From: Moniliella sp. 'wahieum' | Lineage: Eukaryota; Basidiomycota; Moniliellomycetes; Moniliellales; Moniliellaceae | Direction: 5' to 3' | Assembly: GCA_003971905.1 (NCBI GenBank) | Contig: RSEE01000006.1 | Location: 868,001-932,000, forward strand | Length of the DNA stretch: 64,000 bases | Shown: in pieces, positions 22,578 through 34,809 of the stretch | How positions within the stretch are numbered: the stretch's first letter is position 1 | Layout of the letters: each line of letters begins with the position of its first letter | The notes under the pieces: generated by a model | Told to the model about the DNA's origin: nothing | Seen by the model: only the letters and a program-made list of their open reading frames with translations | Databases searched by the model: none | Translations under genes and position numbers: made by a program

Positions 22578-22620
22578 TGACTAGTGACTAGTGACCGGTG
22601 ACCGGTGACCGGTGACCAGG
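22578..22620. repeat. Mixed ACTAGT/ACCGGT heptad array
   Basis: Units GTGACTA, GTGACTA, GTGACCG, GTGACCG, GTGACCG, GTGACCA follow one another with no break in the 7-bp register. Two ACTAGT palindromes are succeeded by three ACCGGT palindromes with G spacers. Confidence 0.95.
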
Positions 22621-23686
22621 CTGGGCTGTACCAGGCACTGGTCGGCGACGCGGCGCCGCGCGGCGCCGCTCTGCCTGACCACGCGTTTTAGCTCCCCTTG
22701 AGTTTTGGCCCCTGGGCTTGTTGGGCACTCCATCCCCTGCACGAAAAGACGTCCTCTTCCCCCTTACCCCACTGTGGCATGTGAGGTATCGGTCGTATCG
22801 CATCCGACTACGACGTACAGCGCCAAGAGCGCGACAGAATCGATTCACTGGCATGTGGAAGCGTGCCTCGGTCTGGCAATCCACCCACCACAGTATCATC
22901 TTCAAAGCTAGTATATCCTTACTCTCCTATACGCCCAAAATTGACGAGGATGGTGCGGCCGAAGAATATGCACTCGTTGCTGTTCTGTGTGACCCATGTG
23001 ACGGGAGAGGCGGATGAGAACGTTGGCAACCCCTATCACATTTCAAAGCTTCCCTCTCCAGAAACGCGTATTCAGCTCCCACAAAAACTGTGGCTCTCTT
23101 GGGATCAGTAATACGTTGTTCGGTACTTAGCTGTGTGATTGTCTTCCGGTGCACATCTATATAGAACCCAGTCCTGGCACTGTCGGTCAAGTGGGCTCCG
23201 CTTTCACAGATCGAAACATGGCAGCCCCCCTCGCCCTGGAAACAGCGGATGCAAAAAGGTGGCACCGTCCGCTTCTTTCCCTGCTTCGCGACGACGAAGA
23301 CGCGTTCGTACGTTTTCTGCCCCCAAACGGCAGACGATGTACTATTAATGCATCACATTTGGCTTGAACCAGCGCCGATGACCGCTTCGCTCAGATGGGT
23401 AAGACAAAGCCGGGGTTTACTCATAATGTCGTCTCGAACCTCTCTTTTCTACGCACAACTTCTTCTCCCTATATAGTCCACGTGGAAGCGGTATACCCGT
23501 TTTGTATACAGATCTCGTTTTGTGGCTCAATAAGTGGGTCGGTTCGGATCACGAAGAGTTGGGCGGTGTGGGCATGATTGGCACCCCACACCACCAACCA
23601 GATAATCACCAATGCGTACATATGCTGTTGTGTATCGTTGACGCCACCAGCCTGGATGGCGGGGAGAGAGGCAATTCCTGGTACGC

Positions 23687-26181
23687 CTAGGTGGGTGGGT
23701 TAAGGCTGCGAAAGGCTGGATTGACCAGGGCAAGGTACCAGCGCATCAGATTGGTGATCCTCACTTGGTCAACCAACTCGCGTGTGGGATCGGCCAACTT
23801 AAAATGACCCAGACGATAGATCGCTCGCTCCATCGTCCGTCCAAAACGTTCTTGTTGCCTTGGCACGCCTGGGTTCTTGTTGCTGACGGTAGTCGTAGGG
23901 TCGTGGTGATGGTGGCGGGGTAAGGTAGTAGGTTCGGATACCAGGAACGGATTCTTGTTCTGCAAATGAAGGGCGTCTGGGTTGGTGGGCTGTTGCGTTT
24001 CTTTCCGAGCCAGAAACGGATTGTTGTCTTGTTAGTCGAAGGAAGGGTGTCCTTCTTGGGGTAAGGATCGACGGAGGGGACGGGGGGCTTTGTCGTGCCA
24101 TCGTCCAACAGTCGACGAGTCCATTTGCTCGCCTTTTCGCCCCACTCACGCGTCCTGGCCATCGGGTCCGAAGCCTCTTCTTTCAGCTTCCCCAGCAGAC
24201 GAGCACCAAGGTGTGGGGTGGTAGGAGGCATGGTGATAGGCGCCGATGTGGATGGGAGCGATATTGCATGGTTGGATTGAGATAATACTGTCGCCATCGG
24301 TTCAGACGTGGATGAGGAGGGGACCGATGTGGATGAGGAGGGGATTGATGCAGGAGAAAGGGAGGAAAGTACAGTGGTTTCATGTGCAGAGGGGACGGGG
24401 GGGGCGGGAATTCCCCCAGTGGGTCGGTATAACGGCTGAAGGTCCTTGGGCGGCAGTAACGGTGGAAGTTGTGTTCGTTCTGGGTTGTGGTCGGCTGTGC
24501 TTGGTTCTCGGACTGCCGTCAAAGCTGTGCCCCATACCACGAGGCAAACGACGGTTGCCGGAGATGGAGATGGGGGTCAATTGGGGGGCAGCAGTGGGAG
24601 GGGACGTGGTTCGGAGGTGTCTCCCCCTCCTGTTAAGCATTCATAGCTCGAGGTCCGGGCGGAGGCAAGGAGTACAACGTATTTGCAACATGTGCTTCCT
24701 TTTCCGGTACGGGGTAGCTTCCTCGGGAAGGAGGTCGTCCATCGTCCCGGTCAAGAAAGAGATACCCATCTCGTTTGGCAGAATGGTTAGGTAGCACTTT
24801 GCCTATGGCAGGGTACCTTTCCAGATTCGAAGACTGGATTTCGGGCAGAATAGGTCTGGGAGTTCGGATGGGGGCATACATCTGCCAGCTCGCTGGTCGA
24901 GGAGGGTTGGGGCGCGGCATTTCTTCGTCTCGGATCCCCATTGCCACTGGCGCCGACTCTTGTGCTCTACCATAAGGTTCGTGAAGGCGTTCCCGTCCCC
25001 GTTCGTCTGTGGTATAACCGGGGGTCCGAGTACGGTTGAAGTCGGACCTGCCGGGCGCTGGAAGGTGCTCCTCCCTTCTGACTCCCAGCATAGGAGAGGA
25101 AATGGAGTGAAGCTGGTGTCGATGTTCATTCTCATTCTGCAGGTGATGCTGTTCAAGTGGAAGGTTGTGGCCAGAATGGGAACGAATGTGACGAGGTGTG
25201 GTTTGGTCCACCAACGGAATTCGTTCTTCAGACGATGGAACACGTAGAGTTACCCCATTGTTGACGGTGAACACGTCCCTTGGCTGATCACCGCTCTTTA
25301 CCACAGGCTGCTCGGCCATGCGGTTAGGGGGAATCGATCGCTCTTCCTTAGTCCATGGAGTTCCTACGTTGGACTTGCTCTGTTGGACGCCGCCAGGGTA
25401 GGCCACGGGGATCCGGCGCGGTGGCCTCGGGATAGGGGCCAGCCTTTTGCCCGCTGGCGGGGGGTTTGAAGGGGTGGTTCGGGTTGGAGTTTTCGGTGGA
25501 TCGACAGGGACAGCGTCCACTACATCCATGGCTATCTCGTTTGTCAGATATCATGCGCGCTCCATCCGGTGACGGACAAGGGTGGGTGTGTGGAGAGTGT
25601 ATGGATGTGGGGGAGGGGGAGGGGGGGAGAATAACGCACTAGTGTTGTTACGCAGACTCAAACTGCGCCTTACGGCCGCCTGCAATTCATCTGGGTCCTC
25701 CTCCTCATCCTCCATGTCGGCTAAGGTCGGGCGGCGCTTGAGCTCGACTTCGGCGGGTAGTTGGGATGGTTCACTGCGGAGGGACACAAGCCTTGCCGGC
25801 CTAATTGCGAGGGGGTACGGGTGGGCGTGCTGCCCTTGGCTGACGACCGGTGCGGCGCAACGTTTGAGCCCGCACCGCGCCCAGGCCCCGGAGGGCGGGG
25901 TGCAATTCGTCGCGCTCGGCTGGTGGCGAGGGGAGGGAGGGTCGTGGCGAGAGGCGGACGGTGCCTCGGCGGGGGGGCAGCAGCTTGGGCAGCGGGCAGC
26001 GCATCTGGATGCTGGCCGGCGGCGACCCACCCGGTGGCCGGGGGGCGTTGCGGGAGCGGGGGCGGATCCAGCTGCGGGCATGCCAGAGGGAGGGGCGGGG
26101 CGGCAACGGGGCGGGGACGGAGGCGGAGGCGGAGGCGGAGGAGAGGACGGGGTCGCTGCGGCGTAAACGCGGGCCGCGCAT
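23687..26181 (-). CDS. Low-complexity protein with conserved C-terminal box
   Basis: Function not recognised. The N-terminal exon is Pro/Arg-rich and includes ELKRRPTLADMEDEEEDPDE followed by LQAAVRRSLSLRNN. A GTGCGT..GATAG intron (25532-25639) joins it in frame to TMDVVDAVPVDPPKTPTRTT. A long Pro/Ser/Arg-rich middle (disordered) follows, then LLGKLKEEASDPMARTREWG and WTRRLLDD. The C-terminus has an ordered-looking box, IYRLGHFKLADPTRELVDQV then RITNLMRWYLALVN, ending at 23687. That box is probably the conserved functional part. Several frame changes occur between 24640 and 23900. The start is uncertain; the first usable ATG in the likely frame is at 26181. Confidence 0.5.
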
Positions 26182-28038
26182 GGTGGGTGCCTGCTGCCAT
26201 GCGATGCGCCCAGCCGAAGAACGTCCCACAGACCAAGGTGGAGGCGGCGGCAGACGGTGGTGGCCGCCCGTGCCGCCCACATGCGCTGTGCTGCGGGCGG
26301 CGTGCTGTCAGACGGCGTTCGTTGGATGCTGCTCGTGTCCAGTGGCACGTCGCCGGATGCCCGCCCCCCCTTACATATGGAATTGGGTTTTTAATGATGG
26401 CTTGATCGCCCCGCTGACCACACCCCTCTCCGTAACACTGCGCAACCAGCCATGCCATCCCGTCTATCTCTATAGCCGAGATGCGTCTGCCAAGGTCTCA
26501 TTATGTGCACCACGCATAATACGTTGCTGAATCTCAACGTCCCCAGGCTGAGGCCTCAACGTCTCAGCATTGGGTTGACAACCCTCAACGTTCAACTCGG
26601 CCTTGTCCGCATTTTTCTTTTGTTTTCGTCCGCTCTGGTTTATGCAAAAGCTGTGGGATACGACGAAGAAGACGAGTATTCGGCCTGCTGGGCCAACTGC
26701 CACTGAAGGGACGATCCCATTTCTCGATATATAAGGTGGCCGGGGCCGGCCTGTCAGCACCACCGCTGACGCATATACTGATGCGTTTTTGTGCCTCCGT
26801 GCATATCGACAACAATCGCACTATACTAGTACGCCGGTTGAAGTTGGCACGAATCGACTTCAAAGCCCTCACTTTGTGATCATGTGTGGTGGACGAAGAA
26901 GAGGTCATGCCTCTCGTCAGGTGGTGCCTGACAGGGATAAGTCGATGTTGACCTGGGAGCCGGATGGGCAGAAGAATAAAAGAAGGTGATGGTTTGGAGC
27001 CAGAATTGGGTCTGGGTACAGAGGCCGCATCTATATAAGGTCGGACTAGGCACGGGGTCAGTGAGGCACACAGGAGAGAATGCAGGGCACAGGAGCAGTG
27101 CCCCCCGCTGGGACGACACGCAGCGTGTGAGCCGATGGAGTCCTGGGAACCTAATTACCGCGACTGGGAGCTGGAGGATCACATCGAAGACCACAGACGG
27201 TAGTCGACCAGGTCCGACATCGACACTGTGGCAGACCCTCAAATATCCAGGGGCTATTAGATAGAGAGGGCTGCCGCCAACTATGAATTAAATGGCCTTT
27301 TGCATGGCTTAGCTTGAGAGTACTGTATAGTTAGACTTGGATGGTCAATGGTCTGGAGCAGCTATATAGTAACCGGAAGTTGACGGGGGCACAGCCGGAT
27401 GGGTTTGATGGGCCTGAGGTCGCCATAACTTTTGGCCTTGCACCGGCACCGGCCAGCCCGGCTAGGTCGTCGGATTCAGAATGGAGGCGTTCGGCCGTTG
27501 GCGAGCCTCCGCTCCGGATTGGCGCCCGGGCCCGGCTACGGCAAGCATGCGTCCCGCCGTACAATTTCAAACCACAGCTAAACTCCGGACACGGGGCCAG
27601 TCCCGCAGGCAGGAGCGCTGCATACCAAACCGCGTCCGGGTGTTGCGTCACATGGACGTGATTCGACGAGGGGGAAGAAATACAGACACAAACCCCGCGT
27701 CGGCACTCTTGGCTTGCTCCCACTGCCTCTTCCTCCTTGTCGTCTGCCAGCCCCCGTCCAACGCCACCGCCGCCTCATCGTCCTGTCCTTCGCCCCAGAC
27801 GAACGGAGGCTGTCCTACATACCCTGTCGAACACACGTCTAATTCAGCCAGCAAAAAGCCCCTGGCGCTGGCACTTGGCCCTGCACCACACAAAACAGAG
27901 ACACTCAGGGCCCCAGGGGGGACCTACTCGCTATTAAAGACATTGGCCCAGGCGTGTTATCTTTTCCTGTGCGCCGTGCATATCCCCATCAGAACGCACC
28001 TTTTCCACTCTCACTCTCGCACCTCACCTCCTCCGACC
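26182..28038. promoter_or_regulatory. Intergenic with two orphan TATATAAGG elements
   Basis: No gene is supported. Two identical TATATAAGG motifs at 26728-26736 and 27032-27040, 304 bases apart, look like core promoters. Neither is followed by a convincing ORF; the nearest gene is the transporter at 28039. A 22-codon ORF starting at 27134 is the only ORF close to the second element. Confidence 0.4.
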
Positions 28039-29894
28039 ATGTCTCCCTTTACCTCCTTCGACCCACCACCATCGGTGGGCTCCGTCGGCCTTTCGCCCTC
28101 AGCGTCCACCGAGGAAGTTGCGGTGCTCAAGCGAGAGGTGGACTCGCAGCTGGCGTCTGATGCGCAGGTGAGCGACGTGTTTGCGCGCAAGTCAGCCCTG
28201 ATCAATGGAGAAATTGAGCGGATCGGATGGGGCAAGTTCAATTGGTGGTTGTTTGTCCAAGTGGCCTATGGTTGGGCGGCAGACAACATCGTGATGGAGT
28301 GCTTGACATTGTCTCTAACCCAAGTGCAGATGGAGATGCATCCCAAGCACGTCCAGTTTGCCTCGGTTTACTTCTACGTTGGTACTCTGGTGCGTTGCTG
28401 TTTTGCCTCTTTGTTTGCTAGCCTTGCTGACGTTGGTGGTGTGGGCTGGTCAGATTGGCACCGCCTTTTGGGGCTTTACGTCGGACATTGTTGGTCGACG
28501 GATGAGCTGGAACATTACTCTGTTGATCAGCTTTATCTTTGGTCTTGCCTCGGCAGGTGCGACCAACTTTGTGGCCTATTGCGCTTTGCTCCTCTGCACC
28601 GGGATCGGAACCGGGGGAATGTGATCATTGATGGTTCGCAGTTTATTGAAGCCAATGCAGGTCGACATCAATGGCTCGTCACTGTCCTTGCTTTGTTCTG
28701 GACATTGGGGCAGATCTTTGCCGCGCTCATGGGTTGGGCGTTGATCCCCAACTTTTCGTGTCAAGAGGAAGAAGGATGCACGCGGGCTGCCAACATGGGC
28801 TGGCGGTATGTGTGGATTGTCTGTTCGGGCGTTTCGTGCCTGTTTTGGATCACACGTTTCTTTATCTACCCCATCCCCGAGTCCCCCAAGTTTCTTCTGG
28901 CGCAGGGAGAGGACCTGGGCGCCCTGACGGTGCTCAAGTTCATTGCAGAGGAGAATGGGAGCACGCTTCAGTTGACCTTGACTGATCTTCGTACGGCGGA
29001 GATGGAGGTCCTGGCTGAACAGTCAAGTGATTTCGACAAGAAAAGCTCAGTGTGCCCCTTGCCTACCCCAGTGGAAGAAGAAGATGCGTTGGCGCAGTTG
29101 ACGGGCAAGGCGTTGCGCAAGGCGGCCGTGGGCAATTGGCAAGACACGTTGCATCTCTTCTCCCTTTCTTCGCCACGCACTGCCAGGCGCCGCACGAGCG
29201 ATTCTTGGTCCGTGAATAAGTTCAAGGCCCTGTTTTCTACCCCACGGATGGCATGGAACACGATTGATGTGGTCCTGCTCTGGCTTTTAGTGAGTCACCC
29301 TCCCATACACACACACGCCTACACCATACGTTTATTGTGAACAGAGTAACCCATCTTCAGATCGCCTCGGGCTGCTCCTTGTTCAATACCCTAATCTCAA
29401 TCTACATCAAGGAAGCCGGCGGCCGCACTGGGACATTTAGTGTGCACGAGCAGTACTCCCAGTTGTTGGAGATTGCCTGCGCCGGGGCTCCGGGCACGGT
29501 CATTGCCGGGGTAATGGCAGAGATCCCCTGGGTGGGGAGGAAAGGTTCGATGGCGTTGTGGACAATGTTGACGGGGGTATTGTTGTTTGGGTTTACGACG
29601 GCGCGGACGCCTTCGGCCATCCTGGGCTGGTCGGCGGGCAGCTCGGTGACGCAAGATGCGATGTATGCGATTCTGTACATGATGAGCTACGAGCTCTTCC
29701 CTACCCCGCTTCGTGGGACTGGCGGTGGACTGGCCATGGCCGTGCAAAGGATTGGGGGCATCCTGGCCCCCTTGGTGGCCATCTACACCAACACCTACAA
29801 GATCCCCGTCATGGTCTCTGCCTCGCTCTTTTTGCTGGCCAGTGTGCTGATGCTCTTGCTCCCGTACGAAACGCGCGGCCGTACAGCATTGTGA
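28039..29894 (+). CDS. MFS transporter, SV2-like/sugar-porter type
   Basis: A plasma-membrane major-facilitator transporter; the substrate is unknown. The start at 28039 leads a 65-residue cytosolic tail, then WGKFNWWLFVQVAYGWAADN, the SV2-like signature. Exons join FYVGTL to IGTAFWGFTSDIVGRRMSWN across an intron at 28390-28453; DIVGRRMSW is the MFS loop 2-3 motif. A G-run indel at about 28613-28617 breaks GIGTGGNVIIDG. PESPKFLL is the sugar-porter motif after TM6. A long cytosolic loop precedes a second intron (29290-29360), and the second half runs through YMMSYELFPTPLRGTGGGLA, again typical. The stop is at 29894 after YETRGRTAL. Confidence 0.9.
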
Positions 29895-30652
29895 CCAACC
29901 GGGGTTTTAGGCCTACCTACCTCTGTCCGCACGTTTGCAGCGCATGTGCGGTGGGCCTGGTACGCACGTGGAGGTTTAGTTACGATCTTTTTTACGAGTA
30001 TAGAACAAGTCAGTGCGTTCTGCTTGTTCTTTTGTGCCAGAGAACCGGTTTGGGTTGGGCGACTGGTGTCGCCCTGTGCGGTCCTATCCAACTTGATACC
30101 ATGTTACCTATGTTTTTTTCTCGTGGCTCTTGCGTATAGGCGACAATTTAGAGGGCCGAACGGCACCACAATTGCAAACGAGCTCGGTTCAACGGCTTCA
30201 ACGTATCACGGGCATTTGTTGGCCCTATGCATCTGTATAAGGGGATCGTGCCACCCCAAGGACCAAGTGGACGTCTTGTTGGGTGGACGAAAAAAGGAAA
30301 AGCAGTCTGCAAGGTCCGTAAGATTAAGCAGAAACCAGTAAAATAGCCGACCGTCTCGCCCTGGGGCACTGGTACTGACATCTGGGACCGGCCCCCGAAT
30401 CCTGACAAGTAATGTGCCTAACCCTTGGGCAATTCGGCATGTGCTGCGCTTTCATTAGGGGGGGAAGTGTGTTGGGATAGAGCGCTGAAGCGCACTGAAG
30501 CTTGAAGAGAGCTTCGAGAGTCCTGAAAATGAGCCGCCCTTTTCAAGGTACATATAGCGGAACGAGTGTTTCAGGTCGAGCCCACTGTTACATGGGGCAT
30601 GGCACAACAGGAGTATCGTCTTCTAGTTACAATTGATTATCATCGCGAGGTT

Positions 30653-30673
30653 ATCGATTATCGATTATCGATT
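30653..30673. repeat. (ATCGATT)3 array
   Basis: Three ATCGAT palindromes with a T spacer, 7-bp period. Confidence 0.95.
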
Positions 30674-31464
30674 ATCAACCACAAGAGAGGCCGACTGAGC
30701 GCAGCAGTGTTGGAAATGATTAATGAAAGGAGATATATGGCCCGCCTTTTTAGCTTTTTTGGTGTGGGCGGAGATGCTACTATGCATACCATCCAGATCA
30801 CTTTTGCGCGATTCTCTCGTCGAGCACAGACGCAGGTATAGTATTAGGCTCAAGCAATGGCTATTGTTTGTATAAGAATGGCTCGACCGACGTGTGACAT
30901 GTGACGGCTTGTTTAAGCGCCCCTACAGTGCAGGACTGCCTCAGGAGTGTATGAATCGCGATAATGCTAATATAATCCATTCGACATTTTCTGATCCTTA
31001 TAGTAATAGTCCCAATCATAGCCCGCTTAGCGCTTACAAGCGCTTAATCGATAAAATCCTGAATCCTCCCTCCGCTTAATCATTAGTCAACCGTTGACAT
31101 TGATTGCTCGCGCGCTCACTAGTCACTGTTTGCGCTCAGTCTAAGCAGCGAGGCTCAGCGCTCACTAGCGCTTGTCTTGAAAAGCTCTAAGATTCCATTC
31201 GTACACCATCTAAGATCTAATCTCTATTGCCGTCCAACCACGTAGACTCCTATATCCTCTCGTATCTGTCACCCGCTCGTGTTAGACAGCGCTGAAACCC
31301 GCTCTGTGCCTCCCGATTTGGTACCGAGAATGTACCACAGGATTATCGGTTATCGAAACCGATTATCGTATCGAGTGCCGGGCAAAAGCGCTAGCCGCAA
31401 AAGAGCCGAAGAGCGGGACAGCTTCGGACTCTCACTCTGCGTCGTGCCCAACGCGCTTCGTATC

Positions 31465-31492
31465 AAGCTTCAAGCTTCAAGCTTCAAGCTTC
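31465..31492. repeat. (AAGCTTC)4 array
   Basis: Four AAGCTT palindromes with a C spacer, 7-bp period. This is the reverse-complement counterpart of the array at 22311-22338. Confidence 0.95.
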
Positions 31493-32104
31493 AAGGTCAA
31501 ACCGGTCAAATGGCTTCCCGTCGACGTATATATTAGTACTCAAGTCAGACACAAGATAAGGGAGGGCGCTGGCCTCAGGGCCTGTGTGTATTATACTCAT
31601 ACTCATGCATCAATGTATCAGGCTGCAGCCTATTAGATTAGGAACATAGGTGCTGTTCGGGGCAAGCTGGCGGCGCGGGACAAGCTAGAGGGAGACCAAG
31701 AACCAGGGTGCGAGAAGATATGGCTGGAGTTGAACTCACAGTCACCCATATATGCCAGCAGACCACTGTGCCTACACTACAGCCCACTACATCATGCATC
31801 ATGCACTATACGGCCTCCTACAGCCTCCTACAGCTCATCGTATACATCATCGATCATCGATCATCATTTGTATCTTGTTGACGGACTGGGGCAGCAGGTA
31901 AGGCAGGAGAAGCGCTGCAAACTGATGTCTGTCCACCAGGACCCCCACCGTTGGTTGGTCCACGTTTCTATACCTGCATAGGGCGCCGATCAATGATCGA
32001 GATGGACGGTTATTAACTCCAGCTCTGTATGGAGAGGGGGATCATCAGTGCGAGTGAGGCAGTCACTAGTCAAGCTAGTCAGGCCTCAGGGCCTCAGGGC
32101 TTGC

Positions 32105-32141
32105 GCTGATGGCTGATGGCTGATGGAGCTGATGGCTGATG
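32105..32141. repeat. GCTGATG heptad array
   Basis: Three GCTGATG units, a 2-base slip, then two more units. The 7-bp period is kept although this unit contains no palindrome. Confidence 0.9.
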
Positions 32142-34740
32142 CGCTGCTGGCCGAATGTCCCTCCAAGCTCCAACAATTGACACAAGACCTTGCAGGCGTG
32201 CAAGAAGGTGGGAAGAGGTGCATGTATAGTCTAACTAGCCTACTAGGCAGAATAAGATCAAAAACGCGTTCAACAATTACTCCTATGGCAGTTGAAAGTG
32301 CCGTGAGAAGACGAGGGCAAAAGGATCCGTCAACGCGTCAACAGATATATAGAACAGCCCAAATATTACTATTCCTCTGGGGTTGAACGTTGAAGCTTGA
32401 AGAGTAACGTTACCGCGAGTATATGGCCTGATCGGGGGAGTGTGGTTGTCGACTCGGTAGATGGAGACATGTATATACTAGGCCTTAACGCCGCCGCACC
32501 ATGCTCTCAAGGAACTGTGCATTTAAAGTCAGGAGACAACAGCGCTGTGGGGATGGCAACAGAAGGGGGGGACAGCTGTGGATGCGGATGCACGTAAAGT
32601 ATAGCATTAGTGTGTCAAAGGGGCCAAAGGAGGCGCACCCATTGCTGCGCACAAATATTTGCCGAAACGCCACAACCATAATTATAAGCAAGCGCACAAA
32701 GGCAACAGGGGTATTGTAGAGTGGAGAGACAGAAGGATATACTGCCTGTTCATTTGGCAGGTCGGGCCGACTTTGAGTCACAGTTGGGGAGCGCTCGCTT
32801 GTGGTCTGCACTGTTATATGCTTTGTCGATGTTGTACACAGAGAGACGACATACCGCAATCAGAACATCAGGGGTGTGTGTACTGCTAGACTATGGGGAG
32901 GCGTTGTGACATGCGACGTCCGACATCTACCAGGTGAGCCACCGTCCTTGTGTGGGCCTGTTGTGGGGGTATCTATAGATAGACCCACGGGATATTCTGC
33001 TGGACAGGGGATAAGGGGCCAAAGAGGGTTGATACAAGGTGACGGTTGTTCCAACATTGCCGCCATATGTTGGGGCCTGAGACTGATATGTGGCAGGGCT
33101 AGACAACTGTAAAGGATAAGGGAGGTTTGGTTGATGCGTTGATGTGTGGGCGTATATACACGGGGGAATAGGCGGCTATATATAATAGCAGCAAGACGGG
33201 TGTATATGGCACGAGAAACCCAGTTGGGGGGCTTGGAAGTAGTGCCGGTAACCATACTCCCTGAGGGCCTGAGGCTCAACAGGTCCAGGCCTCATGGGGT
33301 GATGGAGCGCGCTAGTTATGCAAACACTGGCGGCGGGGGGGTTGGGGGCAGAGCCAATATTCAGGCTGAGGCGCGCTGAGGGCCTCAGGGCCTGAGCCTC
33401 AGGCCGGTCATCGGTCACCGGTCACCGGTCAGGGCGCAAAACACCGGCACCAAATGGGCGTTTTAAACTTTTAGCCCGAAAACAGGGGCTTCTCAGATCC
33501 CACGTTGATTATGATTTGTGCGTATCGAGATTCGATTTGTGTGGGCGCAGCGCCTCGCGAGCACTCGCGTGGGCTGCACTCTGCTGCACTGCCGGCTGCA
33601 GGGCAACCGGGGTGGTGTGGGACGCTGCTTTATCGCGTGACAGAAGTGATCACACGCGGAACAGGTGTTGGCCCAGAGACTCCCCGTCTGCGTAGGGTTT
33701 CGCTCCCGTGTCGCAGCTGCCTAGGAACCACGGGCAAACGTGGAGAAGCTAGAAGGTGTCTGAGAGGTCCCAAACCTCCCGCCCATCTGCGCCGTCCTGT
33801 GCCGTCCTGGGCGCGGCTGCGCCTGTGCTGCCAGGCACAATGTGGGGTGGCGCACGAGGCTGGACCAGAGCAGCCAGCTTCGTCGCCGTGCGTCATGCGT
33901 CAGGTCATTAATCATTAATCACGGGTCACTCTAGTCACTCCGCTGCTGCGCGGTACCCACCGGGCAGAGGGCCAGTGTGCCCGCAGCGCCACTGCGGCGC
34001 ACGAGGCGCATCGCTTGTCGCGCTGATAGGCTGATAAGACATGTTACGTATGTGCCTGACATGCTACGTAGGTGTCTCGTGGTCTGCACGACGGGCAATT
34101 TGTGGTCACCGGTCGCCCAGCATGCTGCAACGCCAATGCAGCACCACACCAGCGCCAGACAGTGCCCCTGGGCGCAGTATGGACGGATAGGCGGGAACAC
34201 CCTAGCGGCACCCGGCCAGTGGCCATCCATATTCGCGGCTGTGGGTTGATCGATGATCGCTGATCGCTGATCCGGGCGTCGGGCGCCGCCGTGCCGGTGG
34301 GCTGGGGGCGGGCAGGCGATCAGTGTGTGGCGGGTTGCCCCGCGGACAGGACCGGCCCTGGCTCGCTGCTCGCCTGTGTGGGCGCGGCGACGGTAGGCTG
34401 GCTCCGTCGGGGCTGGCCGGGCCAGTGCTGGGCTGTGCTCGCAGTGGCGGCGGGCTTGCTTGGCATGCCTTGCCGTTACCGCGTACCAGCACCACCAACC
34501 TGCCACCGCCCAACCCCACGGCGGATAGTGCCAAGGTGCGAAGGCCGGTGGCTGGCTGAACCGGTGACCACGATGGTAACTTGTGACTAGTGACTGGCCA
34601 GTTGGGTAGCCCAGCCCTGCCTAAGCCAGCTTGGGGCCAGGCTTCCCACTCTTCCCGCCTCGTCGCGCGCGACACGGGTGCCAAGACAACCCGAGAGTGG
34701 ACTGGCGGCAGACCCCCCCACAACAACCGCCAGCCGCACA

Positions 34741-34746
34741 TATATA
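34741..34746 (+). promoter_or_regulatory. TATA box of the AAAP transporter gene
   Basis: TATATA 69 bases upstream of the ATG at 34810, followed by a C-rich leader. The placement fits a core promoter. Confidence 0.6.
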
Positions 34747-34809
34747 GCCGCCCCCGCCCCCCTGTTCTGCTCTGTACCCATCAGCCCCCACCCCCCCACC
34801 TCCTCCACC

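Larger units (their letters stand above)
21717..23686. repeat. Intergenic with the most regular heptad arrays
   Basis: About 2 kb without a supportable gene. It holds four AAGCTT-G units (22311-22338), ATCGAT-C arrays (22517-22553) and an unbroken 7-bp array that passes from ACTAGT to ACCGGT (22578-22614). Short ORFs here look random. Confidence 0.6.
29895..34740. repeat. 4.9-kb gene-free stretch rich in heptad repeats
   Basis: No ORF here shows protein-like sequence, and the DNA is visibly richer in A and T than its flanks between about 30.5 and 33.2 kb. It contains ATCGAT-T arrays (30653-30673), AAGCTT-C arrays (31465-31492), GCTGATG heptads (32105-32141), ACCGGT-C (33416-33429), GATCGCT repeats (34255-34270) and many TATATA runs. 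Possible roles such as a heterochromatic or recombination site are inference only. Confidence 0.55.

Noticed and set aside
25761-26405. Gly/Arg-rich plus-strand ORF
   Set aside because: A GC-rich shadow opposite the N-terminal region of the minus-strand low-complexity protein gene; no motif.
27134-27202. 22-codon ORF (MESWEPNYRDWELEDHIEDH..)
   Set aside because: Suggestive composition but too short; no homologue recognised.
31695-31765. tRNA-like sequence on the minus strand (GAGTTCAACTCCAGCC end)
   Set aside because: The acceptor ends can pair, but the T loop would be only five bases and no proper anticodon stem forms. It may be a very old tRNA relic or chance.
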